From Xiphophorus maculatus (taxonomy: Eukaryota; Chordata; Actinopteri; Cyprinodontiformes; Poeciliidae), in assembly GCF_002775205.1 (NCBI RefSeq), contig NC_036465.1, positions 456,638 through 520,637 on the forward strand: 64,000 nucleotides of DNA. The letters run 5' to 3'. The position numbers and the translations under genes are program-made. Positions 1-11,600 of the stretch are shown here, piece after piece (the first letter of the stretch is position 1; every line of letters begins with the position of its first letter). A model generated the notes under the pieces. It was given only the letters and a program-made list of their open reading frames with translations. It did not search any database and was not told where the DNA came from.

Positions 1-1951
1 AAGACGGGCTTCGGGCTGGAGGCGCTGGTCTCCGCCCTGCAGCGCTCCTGGAGCTACAAGGGCGACGTCTTCCTGGTGGGCGGAGCCAACGCTGGCAAGT
101 CCACGCTGTTCAACGCGCTGCTGGAGTCCGACTACTGCCGGTCCGCGGCCGCCGGCGCCCTGCGCAGGGCTACCATCTCCCCCTGGCCCGGTACGTAACC
201 AGAACCAGAACCGCGGCCGCCGCTGCACCTGGCTGACCCGCTGTGTCTCTCCGCGATGCGTTCAGGGACCACTCTGGAGCTGCTGAAATTCCCCATCACC
301 AACCCGACTCCTTACCGCATGTTCCGGCGCCAGAACCGCCTGAAGGAGGCGCTGCAGCAGACGGAGGCAGAGCTACCGGCCGACGAGCTGCGTCGGCTGC
401 AAAGGCTCGGTCGCCATGGATACCTAGTGGGTGAGGAGGGGGCGGAGCCATGTGACCGGGGACGGAGCCAGGTGGGTCTCTGATCACCCGCTCACCTGTT
501 CAGGTCGGGTCGGCCAGACGTTCCGGTCCGGTGGATCCAGAAGCGACGAGATCCAGTTTGATCCAGACAGCCTGGCGTTTGGCGAAGACGGAGGATCACA
601 GAAGGAAGGTAGGTTCTGATCGGGTTCTGATCGGGTCCCACCTGCAGGTTCTAACGCGGTTCTGACTCCTCCTTCAGCTGCCGTCGGGTCACATGATGAG
701 CTGAGTGCCAACGATCTGAAAGACGCCCACTGGCTGTACGACACGCCGGGAATCCTGAGAGAGAGAGACGTGAGCCGCTCTTTCTCGCCCCCCTCCTCTT
801 CCTCGCCCCCTCCTCTTCCTCGCCCCCTCCTCTTCCTCGCCCCCTCCTCTTCCTCGCCCCCCTCCTCTTCCTCGGCCCCTCCTCTTCGTCTCAAATAACT
901 TTAAAATGTTTTTTATCCAGTAAACTAAAGTATTTGATCACATATTAATAAAAAAATATGTTTTTTAATTCCAACCTAATATGGAGATTTTGGGATTTTT
1001 GTATAAAAATATTTAAATTATTTGTCTAAATCGGATTAATTGGAAAACATTTTTACACATTTTGAATCTATAAAAGTGAAATCGACCTTTTTATTCACAA
1101 TGTTTTTCTGAATCCACTTCCTGTTCCTGCTCTCTGGACTTCCTCAGGTCCTCCAGCTGCTTCAGGACCAGGAAGTCCGGTCTGTGGTTCCGACCCGGGC
1201 CATCGTTCCCCGGACCTTCGTCCTAAAACCCGGAATGACTCTGTTTGTCGGAGCGCTGGCCCGGATCGACTTCCTGCAGGTAGGGCGGGGCTAACTGTCG
1301 GGTGGATGAGCTGATTGGTTAACGACGGATGCCTGGGTAATGGCCGCCGTCTGCAGGGCAGGAAGTCCTGCTGGTTTTCTGTTCTGGCCTCCAGTCAGGT
1401 CCCAGTTCACGTCACCGGTCTGGAGAAAGCCGCCAGCGTCTACGAGCGACACGCCGGCCACGCCCTGCTGGGGGTGAGTCACGTGACCTCACTGTGACCT
1501 CGGTCAGCCTGTCGTCATGGCGCCGTGTGTCATGTCTGCCTCCGTGCTGCGTTCAGGTGCCTGCAGGCGGGTCAGAGAGGATGCAGCGATTTCCTGCGTT
1601 GGTTCCTCAGGACTTCAGTCTGGAGGGTCGAGGTTACCTGGAGGCTGCTGCTGACATCACGCTGTCATCGGCAGGTAAGCCCCGCCTCCGCCTGCAGCCG
1701 CCAGGCTTGGTCCGATCCCCTCTCACCTGCGTGTCGTCTGTCTGTCAGGTTGGGTTGCCGTGACGGCAATGTCAGGCGAGCGGGTGGAGCTGCGGGTTCA
1801 CGGCCCAGAGGCGGCCGGTTTCGGCCTGCGGACGCCGCCGCTGCTGCCTCACGTCGCTTCGCTGAAAGGAGAGCGGCTCCGAAAGTCGGCTGCCTACAAA
1901 CCGCTGAGGGCCGCCGGCCAGATCCACGGCCTGAAGCCCAGCAGGAACTGA
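1..1951 (+). CDS. NOA1: NOA1, mitochondrial circularly permuted GTPase (5' end outside window)
   Basis: C-terminal 373 residues in eight exons: 1-190, 266-430, 504-608, 678-769, 1148-1279, 1357-1473, 1557-1674, 1749-1951 (TGA). All junctions are GT-AG and phases agree. In order I see the P-loop GGANAGKST in the first exon, a PGTT switch I motif across exons 1-2, and DTPG (G3) in exon 4, followed by the conserved C-terminal region ending HGLKPSRN. The G1-G2-G3 motifs lying late in the protein fit the circularly permuted YqeH/NOA1 GTPase family; the G4-G5 part would be upstream of the window. Family knowledge: NOA1 acts in mitochondria in ribosome assembly/translation and respiration. The gene is convergent with ARAP1. 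Nothing suggests a pseudogene; it is partial only because the window starts inside an exon. Confidence 0.93.
786..892. repeat. C/T-rich minisatellite in NOA1 intron 4
   Basis: About six copies of an 18-19 bp unit made of CCCCTCCTCTTCCTCG. It begins within about 20 bp of the exon 4 donor (exon ends at 769). The rest of this intron to 1147 is AT-rich with no other feature. Confidence 0.85.
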
Positions 1952-2608
1952 GGCTGACGCACCTGGACAGGTGGGGGCGGGGCCGAGGCTGGAGCTGCCT
2001 TCCCTGTTACCGTGGTGACGGAGGCTGACAAGACCTTGAACAAAGACGAACTCGTCTGAACTTTACTTCTGCATGTCGTGATCTCTGTTACCGTGGTAAC
2101 CTGAGTGTTCTGATCCACTGTCGGTTACCCTGAGTGGTTCTGAAACCGGAGCGGGTCCGTGGTTCTGATCCCTACTTGTGTTTAGTAAAAATGAGACGGA
2201 ACCAGACAGAGTGAGGTCTTTACTGTTCACAGCTTCATCCAGGCCCAGTTCTGATGGACCTGGATCATGTGACCGGTTCTGTTTTTGTTCCAGTAAACTG
2301 GGTCGAGACATCAGAATCAGAACTAGCAGCCCAAACAAACGGACGTTTCTGCTGTTTTTATTAAAGGTTATAAACTGCAGCGTCAACACCTGTAACAACA
2401 TGGAGCCGTCCAGCAGTTCTACCAGAACCAACCCGACCAATAAAGTCCAAACAGAACCCATAACAGTTGAACAGCTGATGTTTGTCCCCATCATCCTGTC
2501 ACATGATGACGACGTTATTCTGCCAGCCTGGTTCTGGTGGGTCCGTTTGAGCAGAACCAGACCAGGTGGTTCTGATGGCTCTGGCTCCTCTGAAGGTTCT
2601 GACCTTCT
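1952..2608. other. Tail-to-tail 3' regions of NOA1 and ARAP1, with poly(A) signals on both strands
   Basis: No coding exon lies between the NOA1 stop (1951) and the ARAP1 stop (2609). AATAAA occurs on the plus strand at 2439-2444 (candidate NOA1 signal). It also occurs on the minus strand at 2362-2357 (candidate ARAP1 signal). If both are used, the two 3' UTRs overlap by about 80-100 bp. A weaker plus-strand AGTAAA-type signal near 2183 could end NOA1 earlier. Confidence 0.5.
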
Positions 2609-5600
2609 TCAGACGTCATACAGCTTCTCCTCTTCTTCGCTCCTCCTAATGAAGGCGGATGACAGCTCCTGCAGCAGCAGCTCCTGGGACGCCGTGCAGT
2701 CTCCGGGCCGCATGCCGCCCTCTGCTGGCGGGCCGAGGGAACTGCAGCCTGCGCCGCCCTCTGCTGGCGGGCCGAGGGAACTGCAGTCCGCCCCGCTGCT
2801 GCTGCCGCTCCGCTCCAGCGTCTCCAGGGAGCCGCCGACGGAGCGGACCCCAGGGGCGGCGGCCACGTGGTCCAAACGCCCGCTCTCTGACAGAACCAGC
2901 CGGGTCTGCCGGTCCGGAACCTCCTGGGTCTCTGCGACGCGGCTGGACCGGAAGCTGGTCTCCAGAGACTTCAGCACCTGTAGGCCAAAGTCCCCCACCT
3001 CCTCGTAGAGCGGTTCTGGAAGGTCCGGAGACTCGGCCCGCTCCCCGAACGAGTCCTGCTGGATCTTCATAGGCTGGACACAGACAGAACCAAACCCCAC
3101 CCAGGTTAACGGTACCGAACCCTCTGGCAGTTCTGCACAGCTTCACAAACTGAAATCCTAAAATGTTCTGATGGGCTTTGTTCTGAATTCAAAAATCTTT
3201 TAATATTATAACTGTTCAACTGTTTAAAATTCTAGAAAATAATTTTCGAAATTACAGAGATGTTTTTCCAAAATATTAACTTTTCAAATTTTGACTGATT
3301 TAAAAAATAAAAGTCTTAGAAACTCTAAGTTTTTCATTTACATTTATGGATGACTTAATTTTTGACTTAATTTCTTATTTTTATTAAAACCGAGTTTAAA
3401 CCGGTTTTAATAAAACTGAAAAAATGTTCTGAACTAATGGATCAGTTCCAGGTCTACTCTCTGATGCTTCATGGTTTCTCCTCTAGAAATGACTCAGACC
3501 AGTAAAGAACCAGTTTAAGCCAGTTTGAACCAGTTTAAACCAGTAAGGAACCAGTTTGAACCAGTTTAAACCAGTAAAGAACCAGTTTAAACCAGTAAGG
3601 AACCAGTTTAAACCAGTAAAGAACCAGTTTGAACCAGTGAAGAACCAGTTTAAATCAGTAAGGAACCAGTTTAAGCCAGTTTAAACCAGTAAGGAACCAG
3701 TTTGAACCAGTGAAGAGCCAGTTTGAACCAGTTTAAACCAGTAAGGAACCAGTTTAAGCCAGTTTAAACCAGTGAAGGACTGAAAACTTACGAAGTACAT
3801 GGACAGGGTCCTTCGGTCGTGAAGCTTCCTCTGCAGGGAGAAAAGAAGAAGAAACGGAATCTCAGTCCTGACCCGGTGTCTTGGTCCAGTACTGACCGGT
3901 CCCGGTTCTGACCCGGCCTCTCACCAGTGTCTGCTTGGCTGACAGCATGCTGCTGTTGCTCTCGTCTCCTCGGATCGGAACCAGCGGCATGGTGCCAAAC
4001 TTCTGCTTGGAGATGTCGGAGGAGGAGTGGCGCCGCAGAACCGGTGGGCCCGGATCATCGTTCTGGAAGAGGATCAGAACCCGGGGTGAGCGGCTCCAGT
4101 GCCGGTTCTGGTTCCGGTTCTGCAGACTTACCTGAGCCCGGAGGAAGCTGGTGACCCAGTCCCAGAGCTCGGCCTCACTGCTGCAGCACAGGAACCTAGA
4201 GTGAGGAATAAACCGGGTCAGAACAGAACCGGGAAGGACTGAACCGGGTCAGGCTAGTTCTGGTGATACTTACAGCTGGTGCTTGTCTGACATCACTGTG
4301 AAGCCCCATCTGCAGAGACACACGTTACCATGGAGACGCTCTGCTGCAGCTTGCTGTTACCGGATCAGAACCGGAACCCAGACCAGGTCTCTGATCCCGG
4401 CTCAGCGTCTGCTGCAGCAGAACCAGGTCCAGTTCCTCCACTGGAACCAATGATCCAGATCTGAGTGGGTCATTGGTTCTGACCGTAATGAGGTCCAGTT
4501 AGAATCGGTTCTGGACCCAGTTTGGTTCTGAGCCATCAGAACAGAATAGAACTGGACTGGTTTGAACAGTTGGGTTTAGACCAGTGCGGTTCCGTTTCAG
4601 ATTCTGGTTCTATTCCTGTCCCTGGTTCTGGTCCTGGTCCTGTTCCTGGTTCTGTCCCTGTTCCTGGTTTTGGTTCTGGTCCTGTCACTGTTCCTGGTTT
4701 TGGTTCTGGTCCTGTTCCTGGTTCTGTCACTGTTCCTGGTTTTGGTTCTGGTCCTGTCACTGTTCCTGGTTCTGGTTCTGGTTCTGGTCCTGTCCCTGGT
4801 TTTGGTTCTGGTTCTGGTCCTGTCCCTGGTTCTGGTCCTGTTTCTGGTTCTGGTCCTGTCCCTGGTTCTGGTCCTGTCCCTGGTTCTGGTTCTGGTCCTG
4901 TTTCTGGTTCTATTCCTGTCCCTGGTTCTGGTCCTGGTCCTGTTCCTGGTTCTGTCCCTGTTCCTGGTTTTGGTTCTGGTCCTGTCACTGTTCCTGGTTT
5001 TGGTTCTGGTCCTGTCACTGTCCCTGGTTCTGGTTCTGGTCCTGTTCCTGGTTCTGTCACTGTTCCTGGTTTTGGTTCTGGTCCTGTCACTGTCCCTGGT
5101 TCTGGTTCTGGTCCTGTCCCTGGTTCTGGTTCTGGTCCTGTTTCTGGTTCTGGTCCTGTCCCTGGTTCTGGTCCTGTCCCTGGTTCTGGTTCTGGTTCTG
5201 GTCCTGTCCCTGGTTCTGGTTCTGGTCCTGTTTCTGTTTCTGGTTCTGGTCCTGTCCCTGGTTCTGGATCTGGTCCTGTCCCTGGTTCTGGTTCTGGTCC
5301 TGTCCCTGGTTCTGGATCTGGTCCTGTCCCTGGTTCTGGATCTGGTCCTGTCCCTGGTTCTGGTTCTGGTCCTGTTCCTGGTTCTGGTCCTGTTCCTGTT
5401 CCTGGTTCTGGTTCTGGTCCTGTCCCTGTTTCTGGTTCTGGTCCTGTCCCTGGTTCTGGTTCTGGTCCTGTTCCTGGTTCTGGTTCTGGTCCTGTCCCTG
5501 GTTTTGGTTCTGGTCCTGTCCCTGTCCCTGGTTCTGGTTCTGGTCCTGTTCCTGTTCCTGGTTCTGGTTCTGGTTCTGGTCCTGTTCTGGTTCTGGTTCT

Positions 5601-8600
5601 GGTCCTGGTCCTGGTTCTGGTCCTGTCCCTGTTCCTGTCCCTGTTCCTGGTTCTGGTCCTGGTTCTGGTCCTGTCCCTGTTCCTGGTTCTGGTTCTGGTC
5701 CTGTCCCTGTTCCTGGTTCTGGTTCTGGTCCTGGTCCTGTCCCTGTTCCTGTTCCTGTTCCTGGTTCTGGTTCTGGTCCTGGTCCTGGTCCTGTCCCTGT
5801 TTCTGGTCCTGGTTCTGGTCCTGTCCCTGTTCCTGGTTCTGGTTCTGGTTCTGGTCCTGTCCCTGTTCCTGGTTCTGGTCCTGGTTCTGGTCCTGTCCCT
5901 GTTCCTGGTTCTGGTTCTGGTCCTGTCCCTGTTCCTGGTTCTGGTTCTGGTTCTGGTCCTGTTCCTGGTTCTGGTTCTGGTTCTGGTTCTGGTCCTGGTT
6001 CTGGTCCTGTCCCTGTTCCTGGTCCTGTCCCTGTTCCTGTTCCTGTTCCTGGTTCTGGTTCTGGTCCTGGTCCTGGTCCTGGTCCTGTCCCTGTTTCTGG
6101 TTCTGGTCCTGTCCCTGTCCCTGTCCCTGGTTCTGGTTCTGGTCCTGGTCCTGTTCCTGGTTCTGGTTCTGGTTCTGGTCCTGTTCCTGTTCCTGTTCCT
6201 GGTTCTGGTTCTGGTTCTGGTCCTGTTCCTGGTTCTGGTTCTGGTTCTGGTCCTGGTTCTGGTCCTGTCCCTGTTCCTGGTTCTGGTCCTGGTTCTGGTC
6301 CTGTCCCTGTTCCTGGTTCTGGTTCTGGTCCTGTCCCTGTTCCTGGTTCTGGTTCTGGTCCTGTCCCTGTTCCTGGTTCTGGTCCTGGTTCTGGTCCTGT
6401 CCCTGTTCCTGGTTCTGGTCCTGGTCCTGGTCCTGTCCCTGTTTCTGGTTCTGGTTCTGGTCCTGTCCCTGTTCCTGGTTCTGGTTCTGGTTCTGGTCCT
6501 GTTCCTGGTTCTGGTTCTGTCCCTGTTCCTGGTCCTGTCCCTGTTCCTGTTCCTGTTCCTGGTTCTGGTTCTGGTCCTGTCCCTGTTCCTGTTCCTGTTC
6601 CTGGTTCTGGTTCTGGTCCTGGTTCTGGTCCTGTCCCTGTTCCTGGTCCTGTCCCTGTTCCTGTTCCTGTTCCTGGTTCTGGTTCTGGTCCTGGTCCTGT
6701 CCCTGTTCCTGGTTCTGGTCCTGGTCCTGGTCCTGTCCCTGTTTCTGGTCCTGGTCCTGGTCCTGTCCCTGTTTCTGGTTCTGGTTCTGGTCCTGTTCCT
6801 GGTTCTGGTTCTGGTTCTGGTCCTGGTTCTGGTCCTGTCCCTGTTCCTGTCCCTGTTCCTGGTTCTGGTCCTGGTTCTGGTCCTGTCCCTGTTCCTGGTT
6901 CTGGTTCTGGTTCTGGTCCTGTCCCTGTTCCTGGTTCTGGTTCTGGTCCTGTCCCTGTTCCTGGTTCTGGTCCTGGTTCTGGTCCTGTCCCTGTTCCTGG
7001 TTCTGGTTCTGGTCCTGGTCCTGGTCCTGTCCCTGTTCCTGGTTCTGGTTCTGGTCCTGGTCCTGTTCCTGTTCCTGTTCCTGGTTCTGGTTCTGGTTCT
7101 GGTTCTGGTCCTGGTTCTGGTCCTGTCCCTGTTCCTTTCCCTGTTCCTGGTTCTGGTCCTGGTTCTGGTCCTGTCCCTGTTCCTGGTTCTGGTTCTGGTC
7201 CTGGTCCTGTTCCTGTTCCTGGTTCTGGTTCTGGTCCTGGTCCTGGTCCTGTCCCTGTTTCTGGTCCTGGTTCTGGTCCTGTCCCTGTTCCTGGTTCTGG
7301 TTCTGGTCCTGTCCCTGGTTCTGGTCCTGTCCCTGTTCCTGGTTCTGGTTCTGGTCCTGTCCCTGTTCCTGGTCCTGTCCCTGTTCCTGTTCCTGTTCCT
7401 GGTTCTGGTTCTGGTCCTGGTCCTGGTCCTGTCCCTGTTTCTGGTTCTGGTTCTGGTCCTGTCCCTGTCCCTGTCCCTGTTCCTGGTTCTGGTTCTGGTC
7501 CTGGTCCTGTCCCTGTTTCTGGTTCTGGTTCTGGTCCTGTTCCTGTTCCTGGTCCTGTCCCTGTCCCTGTCCCTGTCCCTGTTTCTGGTTCTGGTTCTGG
7601 TCCTGTTCCTGTTCCTGGTTCTGGTTCTGGTCCTGTTCCTGGTTCTGGTTCTGGTTCTGGTCCTGTCCCTGTTCCTGGTTCTGGTTCTGGTTCTGGTCCT
7701 GGTCCTGTCCCTGTTCCTGGTTCTGGTTCTGGTCCTGTTCCTGTTCCTGTTCCTGTTCCTGGTTCTGGTTCTGGTTCTGGTCCTGGTTCTGGTCCTGTCC
7801 CTGTTCCTGTCCCTGTCCCTGTTCCTGGTTCTGGTTCTGGTCCTGTCCCTGTTCCTGGTTCTGGTCCTGGTTCTGGTCCTGTTCCTGGTTCTGGTTCTGG
7901 TTCTGGTACCTGCTGGGAGCTTTCAGCTTGCGGCGGATCCCGATGTAGATCCTCATGGTCTTCAGGGGCCACTCCTTCTCTGGCTTGATGCTCTGCAGGG
8001 AGACGCAGAGCGGGTCAGAACCGAGCCAAACCGGATCAGAACCGGGCCTGGGGGTTCTGCCTACCCTCCGGTCCTTGAGCAGCAGCAGCTTGTGGTTCCG
8101 GATCTGGAAGGTTCTCTCCTGGAAGCGGTTCCCCTGCAGCAGCTTGGGAGGCTCCTCCCTGCAGCGCAGCAGCCCCACCTTCATGACGTCACACCTGTAC
8201 GCTGGGGGGAGGAGGGGGGGTGAGCTAATACCAGACAGACAGACAGGGGGATCCAGGTGCGCCACCTACAGGTCAGGATGTTCAGGCCTTCTATAGGAAC
8301 CCTCTTCACTAGCAGGTGGGCGGAGCTTGGGTCGGCCATCTTGCACCATTGCAGCGCCTGTTCCAGAACCTTCTCCTTGGGATGCAGCGGACGTTCTGGA
8401 GGACGAGAAGAACCGGGTTCATTAGATCAAAACTAGGTCCTTTTGATTAACTAATGACGTCCCTATAATGTTTAGTTGTAGTTTGGCCTCCATCCAGCAG
8501 GGGGCGTTGCTGGTCATCCTGAAGCAGAGCCGCTGAGACAGAAACAAAGATGGCGGCGATATCCCAGACTAGGGAAGCAGAGTCCGGTGTGGGTTGATAA

Positions 8601-11600
8601 ATGCTCTTATGCGGTTCCGTTCAGAAATATAAACTCCTGAAATTTGACATGAATTCAGCTTCTGGCTCAGAAACTACTGAAGGGCTGCGAAGGCGGGAAT
8701 GTGAACATGGCGGCAGCAACGGTAGATTCAGAGGGCTGCGGTGAGTTCATGAACATCATGGAGGAAAGTTTTAATACTCCAAGAGAGAGAGACCACACTA
8801 CTCTGCTGACATGTTTCATTCTTTTTATCTATTCATCGACCTGTTATGTTTTATAAAAACAGTTTAATGTCTTTATTCAGTCAGTATTTAATACAGCGGA
8901 CACAAGATAATGTTACAATTTAGTGATTTTTTTTTTACCCCTCCAGGGGGTATTTTGTGGCTCTAGTGCCCCTTATATGACACCAGGCTGACAGGAAACG
9001 GGGAAGACATGCGGCAAATGTCGTCGGTTCGGGAGTCGAACCCGCGATGAGGACTGAAGGTCTCCAAATACGGGTCGCGCTAACCGCTACGCCACCACGG
9101 CACGCCCTTAGTGATTTTTTAAATTTTATTTTGTGTATTGTTGTCTTCCTAAAATAACAGGGTTTTTTGCCAAGGTAATGATTATTATAATGATTATTAT
9201 AATTTATTTTTTGGCTAAAACGTCTTTTGGAAAGAAAGCGGTGATATTTTTGCAGAAAGGTTTTTGTCAAAAGCCGACTGATGATATGAAAAATGAAACC
9301 CTTCATGTTATGGAAATACGGTCGAACCTGGCAGCAAAGATTAACTCCAAAATCAACAACTTGCATTCTTGGTAAGTAAAGAACTGATCAGAACTGGGTC
9401 AGAACCGGGTGAAGTGGGTCAGAACCAGTAGAAGCGGGCTCTCTCACCCAGCTGGCCGTCCTCGATGGCCTCGAAGGTCATCCAGACGTCCCTCTCTCCG
9501 GCCGGGACGTTCCTCATGTACAGAACCTGATTGGTCAGCTCCTCCGCACACATGGTGGGCGACACCTGCGGGGTCAAAGGTCACACCGTCATATTTGGCA
9601 GCACTGAAGAGGGCGGAGGGCTGGAGCTACCTTCAGAGTGACGCAGCAGTCGGGGATCTTCATCTCCAGGTAGACTTCGATGATGAGGTCGCCCGCCTGA
9701 GAGAGCTACAGACAGAACCGGATCAGAACCGACCCAGCAGAACCCACACATAAAGACAGCAAATGTTTGGTTTTCCAAGATTTAATTTTTGGAAAATCTG
9801 GATATTTTTTTTTCTTCCATCAATGTGACCTTGTGATGTCAACACGGCCAGGGCGGCCATCTTGTTTTTACAGCTTCGTCTCTGGTTTTCCAGGTAGGGA
9901 AAACACATCAGCATCAAATTACCGAGTCTGCTTAGGAGGAAGAGCTGCTCTCGTCAGATCCTGATGACTGCAGCAACCTTTTTCTCCTTGAAACTAAATT
10001 TTCCTCTTAATTTTTCTGCATTTTAACTCTAATATTTTGACTTTATTCTCATAGTTGGACCAAAACTTGAACGCTGTGAGGAAACTCCCAGGTTCTTCTC
10101 GCCTGTGTGTGCGTGTGTGTGTGTGTGTGAGAGCTGACCTGAGTGTCCTTCCAGCTGGTGATGAGGCTGATTTCCAGTTCAATCTGAGTCTGATGATCCT
10201 CGTCGATCTGAAACAGAACCACAGGTCAGCAGGTTCTCCTAAATCAGAACCACCGGGTTCCCCTCGGGTTCTCCTGCGGGTCGATCCACCTCGAATACGT
10301 CCAGGTAGTTGTCGATCAGATCCTCCACAATCTTCACCTCGTGCTCGCCCTTCCCGTCGGTCTGAAACAAGCTGGGAGCGAACAGCAGCGACAGGTTCTT
10401 GGTGCACATCTGATTCAGGTCGGCGCACTTCTGGACCCTGATGAAGACGAGATGGGTCAGAACTGAGAACTGCTCCCTCCCGCCAAAGCTGCTGATGATG
10501 GCGAAGACCCTGACCTGTAAAGATGGCTGATGAGAGCGGCCAGAGTGGTCCGGTTGACCCGAGGAAGGCTCCGGATGATCTCCTTGTAGCGGTCCAACCG
10601 GGAACGCTTCTGAGGAAGTTCTGAACGGGAAACAGTTCAGAACTGTCAACGATAATGTTGATCAGGATTCACTGCTCCAAACAGTCAGGTTCTGGTTCTG
10701 TTTCCATGGTAACAACTTCATTAAAGTTGAACCCAAACCAGAATCCTCTAGCACGCTAGCTTCATATTTAGCTAGTTAGCAAGCTAAATATTTAACTCAG
10801 AACTAAACATTTAATTGGCAACTTGTTTGGAAATTATACATTCAGCTAGCAAGCTAAATATTTATTCAGCAGGCTAGCTAGCAAGCTAAATATTTGGCAA
10901 GTTTAGTAGCTGTTTTCAAATTGTACTTTGGGAAAAATGAACTAAAACGCCCTGCAAAATGTGATTTTCCACTGGAAACTCTGATTACCCCCAGTTACAA
11001 CTGAAGACGGATGTTACGTTTCAATATGGCCGCTCCTCACATCGACAGTAGTAAGCTGTAGTGGAGGCATGTTTTACAAAACTCACATGTAAAAGTGAGT
11101 TTAACATCAAGGTTACATGTAGCGCCTGCGATGATAAACTGAACAAATCAAAAGTGCTGATTGGTTATGGAAAGTAAAGCTTATCGTCATGTTGAAACCA
11201 GTTCTCCAGGCAACTGGCTTAATATTTGGCTAACATCTAAACATTTGGGAACTAAATATTTAGTGAAAAATTAAATGTTTAGTTTGGAAAATAGTTTGCA
11301 GGCTAAATATGTAGCATCCTAATTAAATATTTAGTTAGCTTGCTAGCTAAATATTTAACTTGCTAATTAAATATTTATACTCAAACTGTGATGTTTATAA
11401 ATGAATAAATAGGCCTGTCACGATAACAAATTTTGCTGAGCGATTAATTGTCTCAAAAATTATTGCGATAAACGATAATATTGTCTGAAGACCTTTTTAC
11501 ACTGATTTAATGGAAATGACGTAATAATGATGTGATTTCCTGCCAAAGATAGATACACTTTATTTTCAATATAATATTTAACACTGGAGCTGATAAACAA

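Noticed and set aside
4522-8223. Very long open frames (up to 1233 codons) on both strands
   Set aside because: They come from a stop-free six-base tandem repeat in ARAP1 intron 29. The repeat is open at length in five of six frames, and the real exons flank it with good splice sites.
9007-9107. Possible tRNA gene on the minus strand (A and B boxes)
   Set aside because: Head of a SINE: the same sequence occurs three times with a common tail, A-run and target duplications.
8935-9375. Open frames around 8935-9375 on both strands
   Set aside because: Composed of SINE and AT-rich intron 26 sequence of ARAP1; no homology or exon boundaries.
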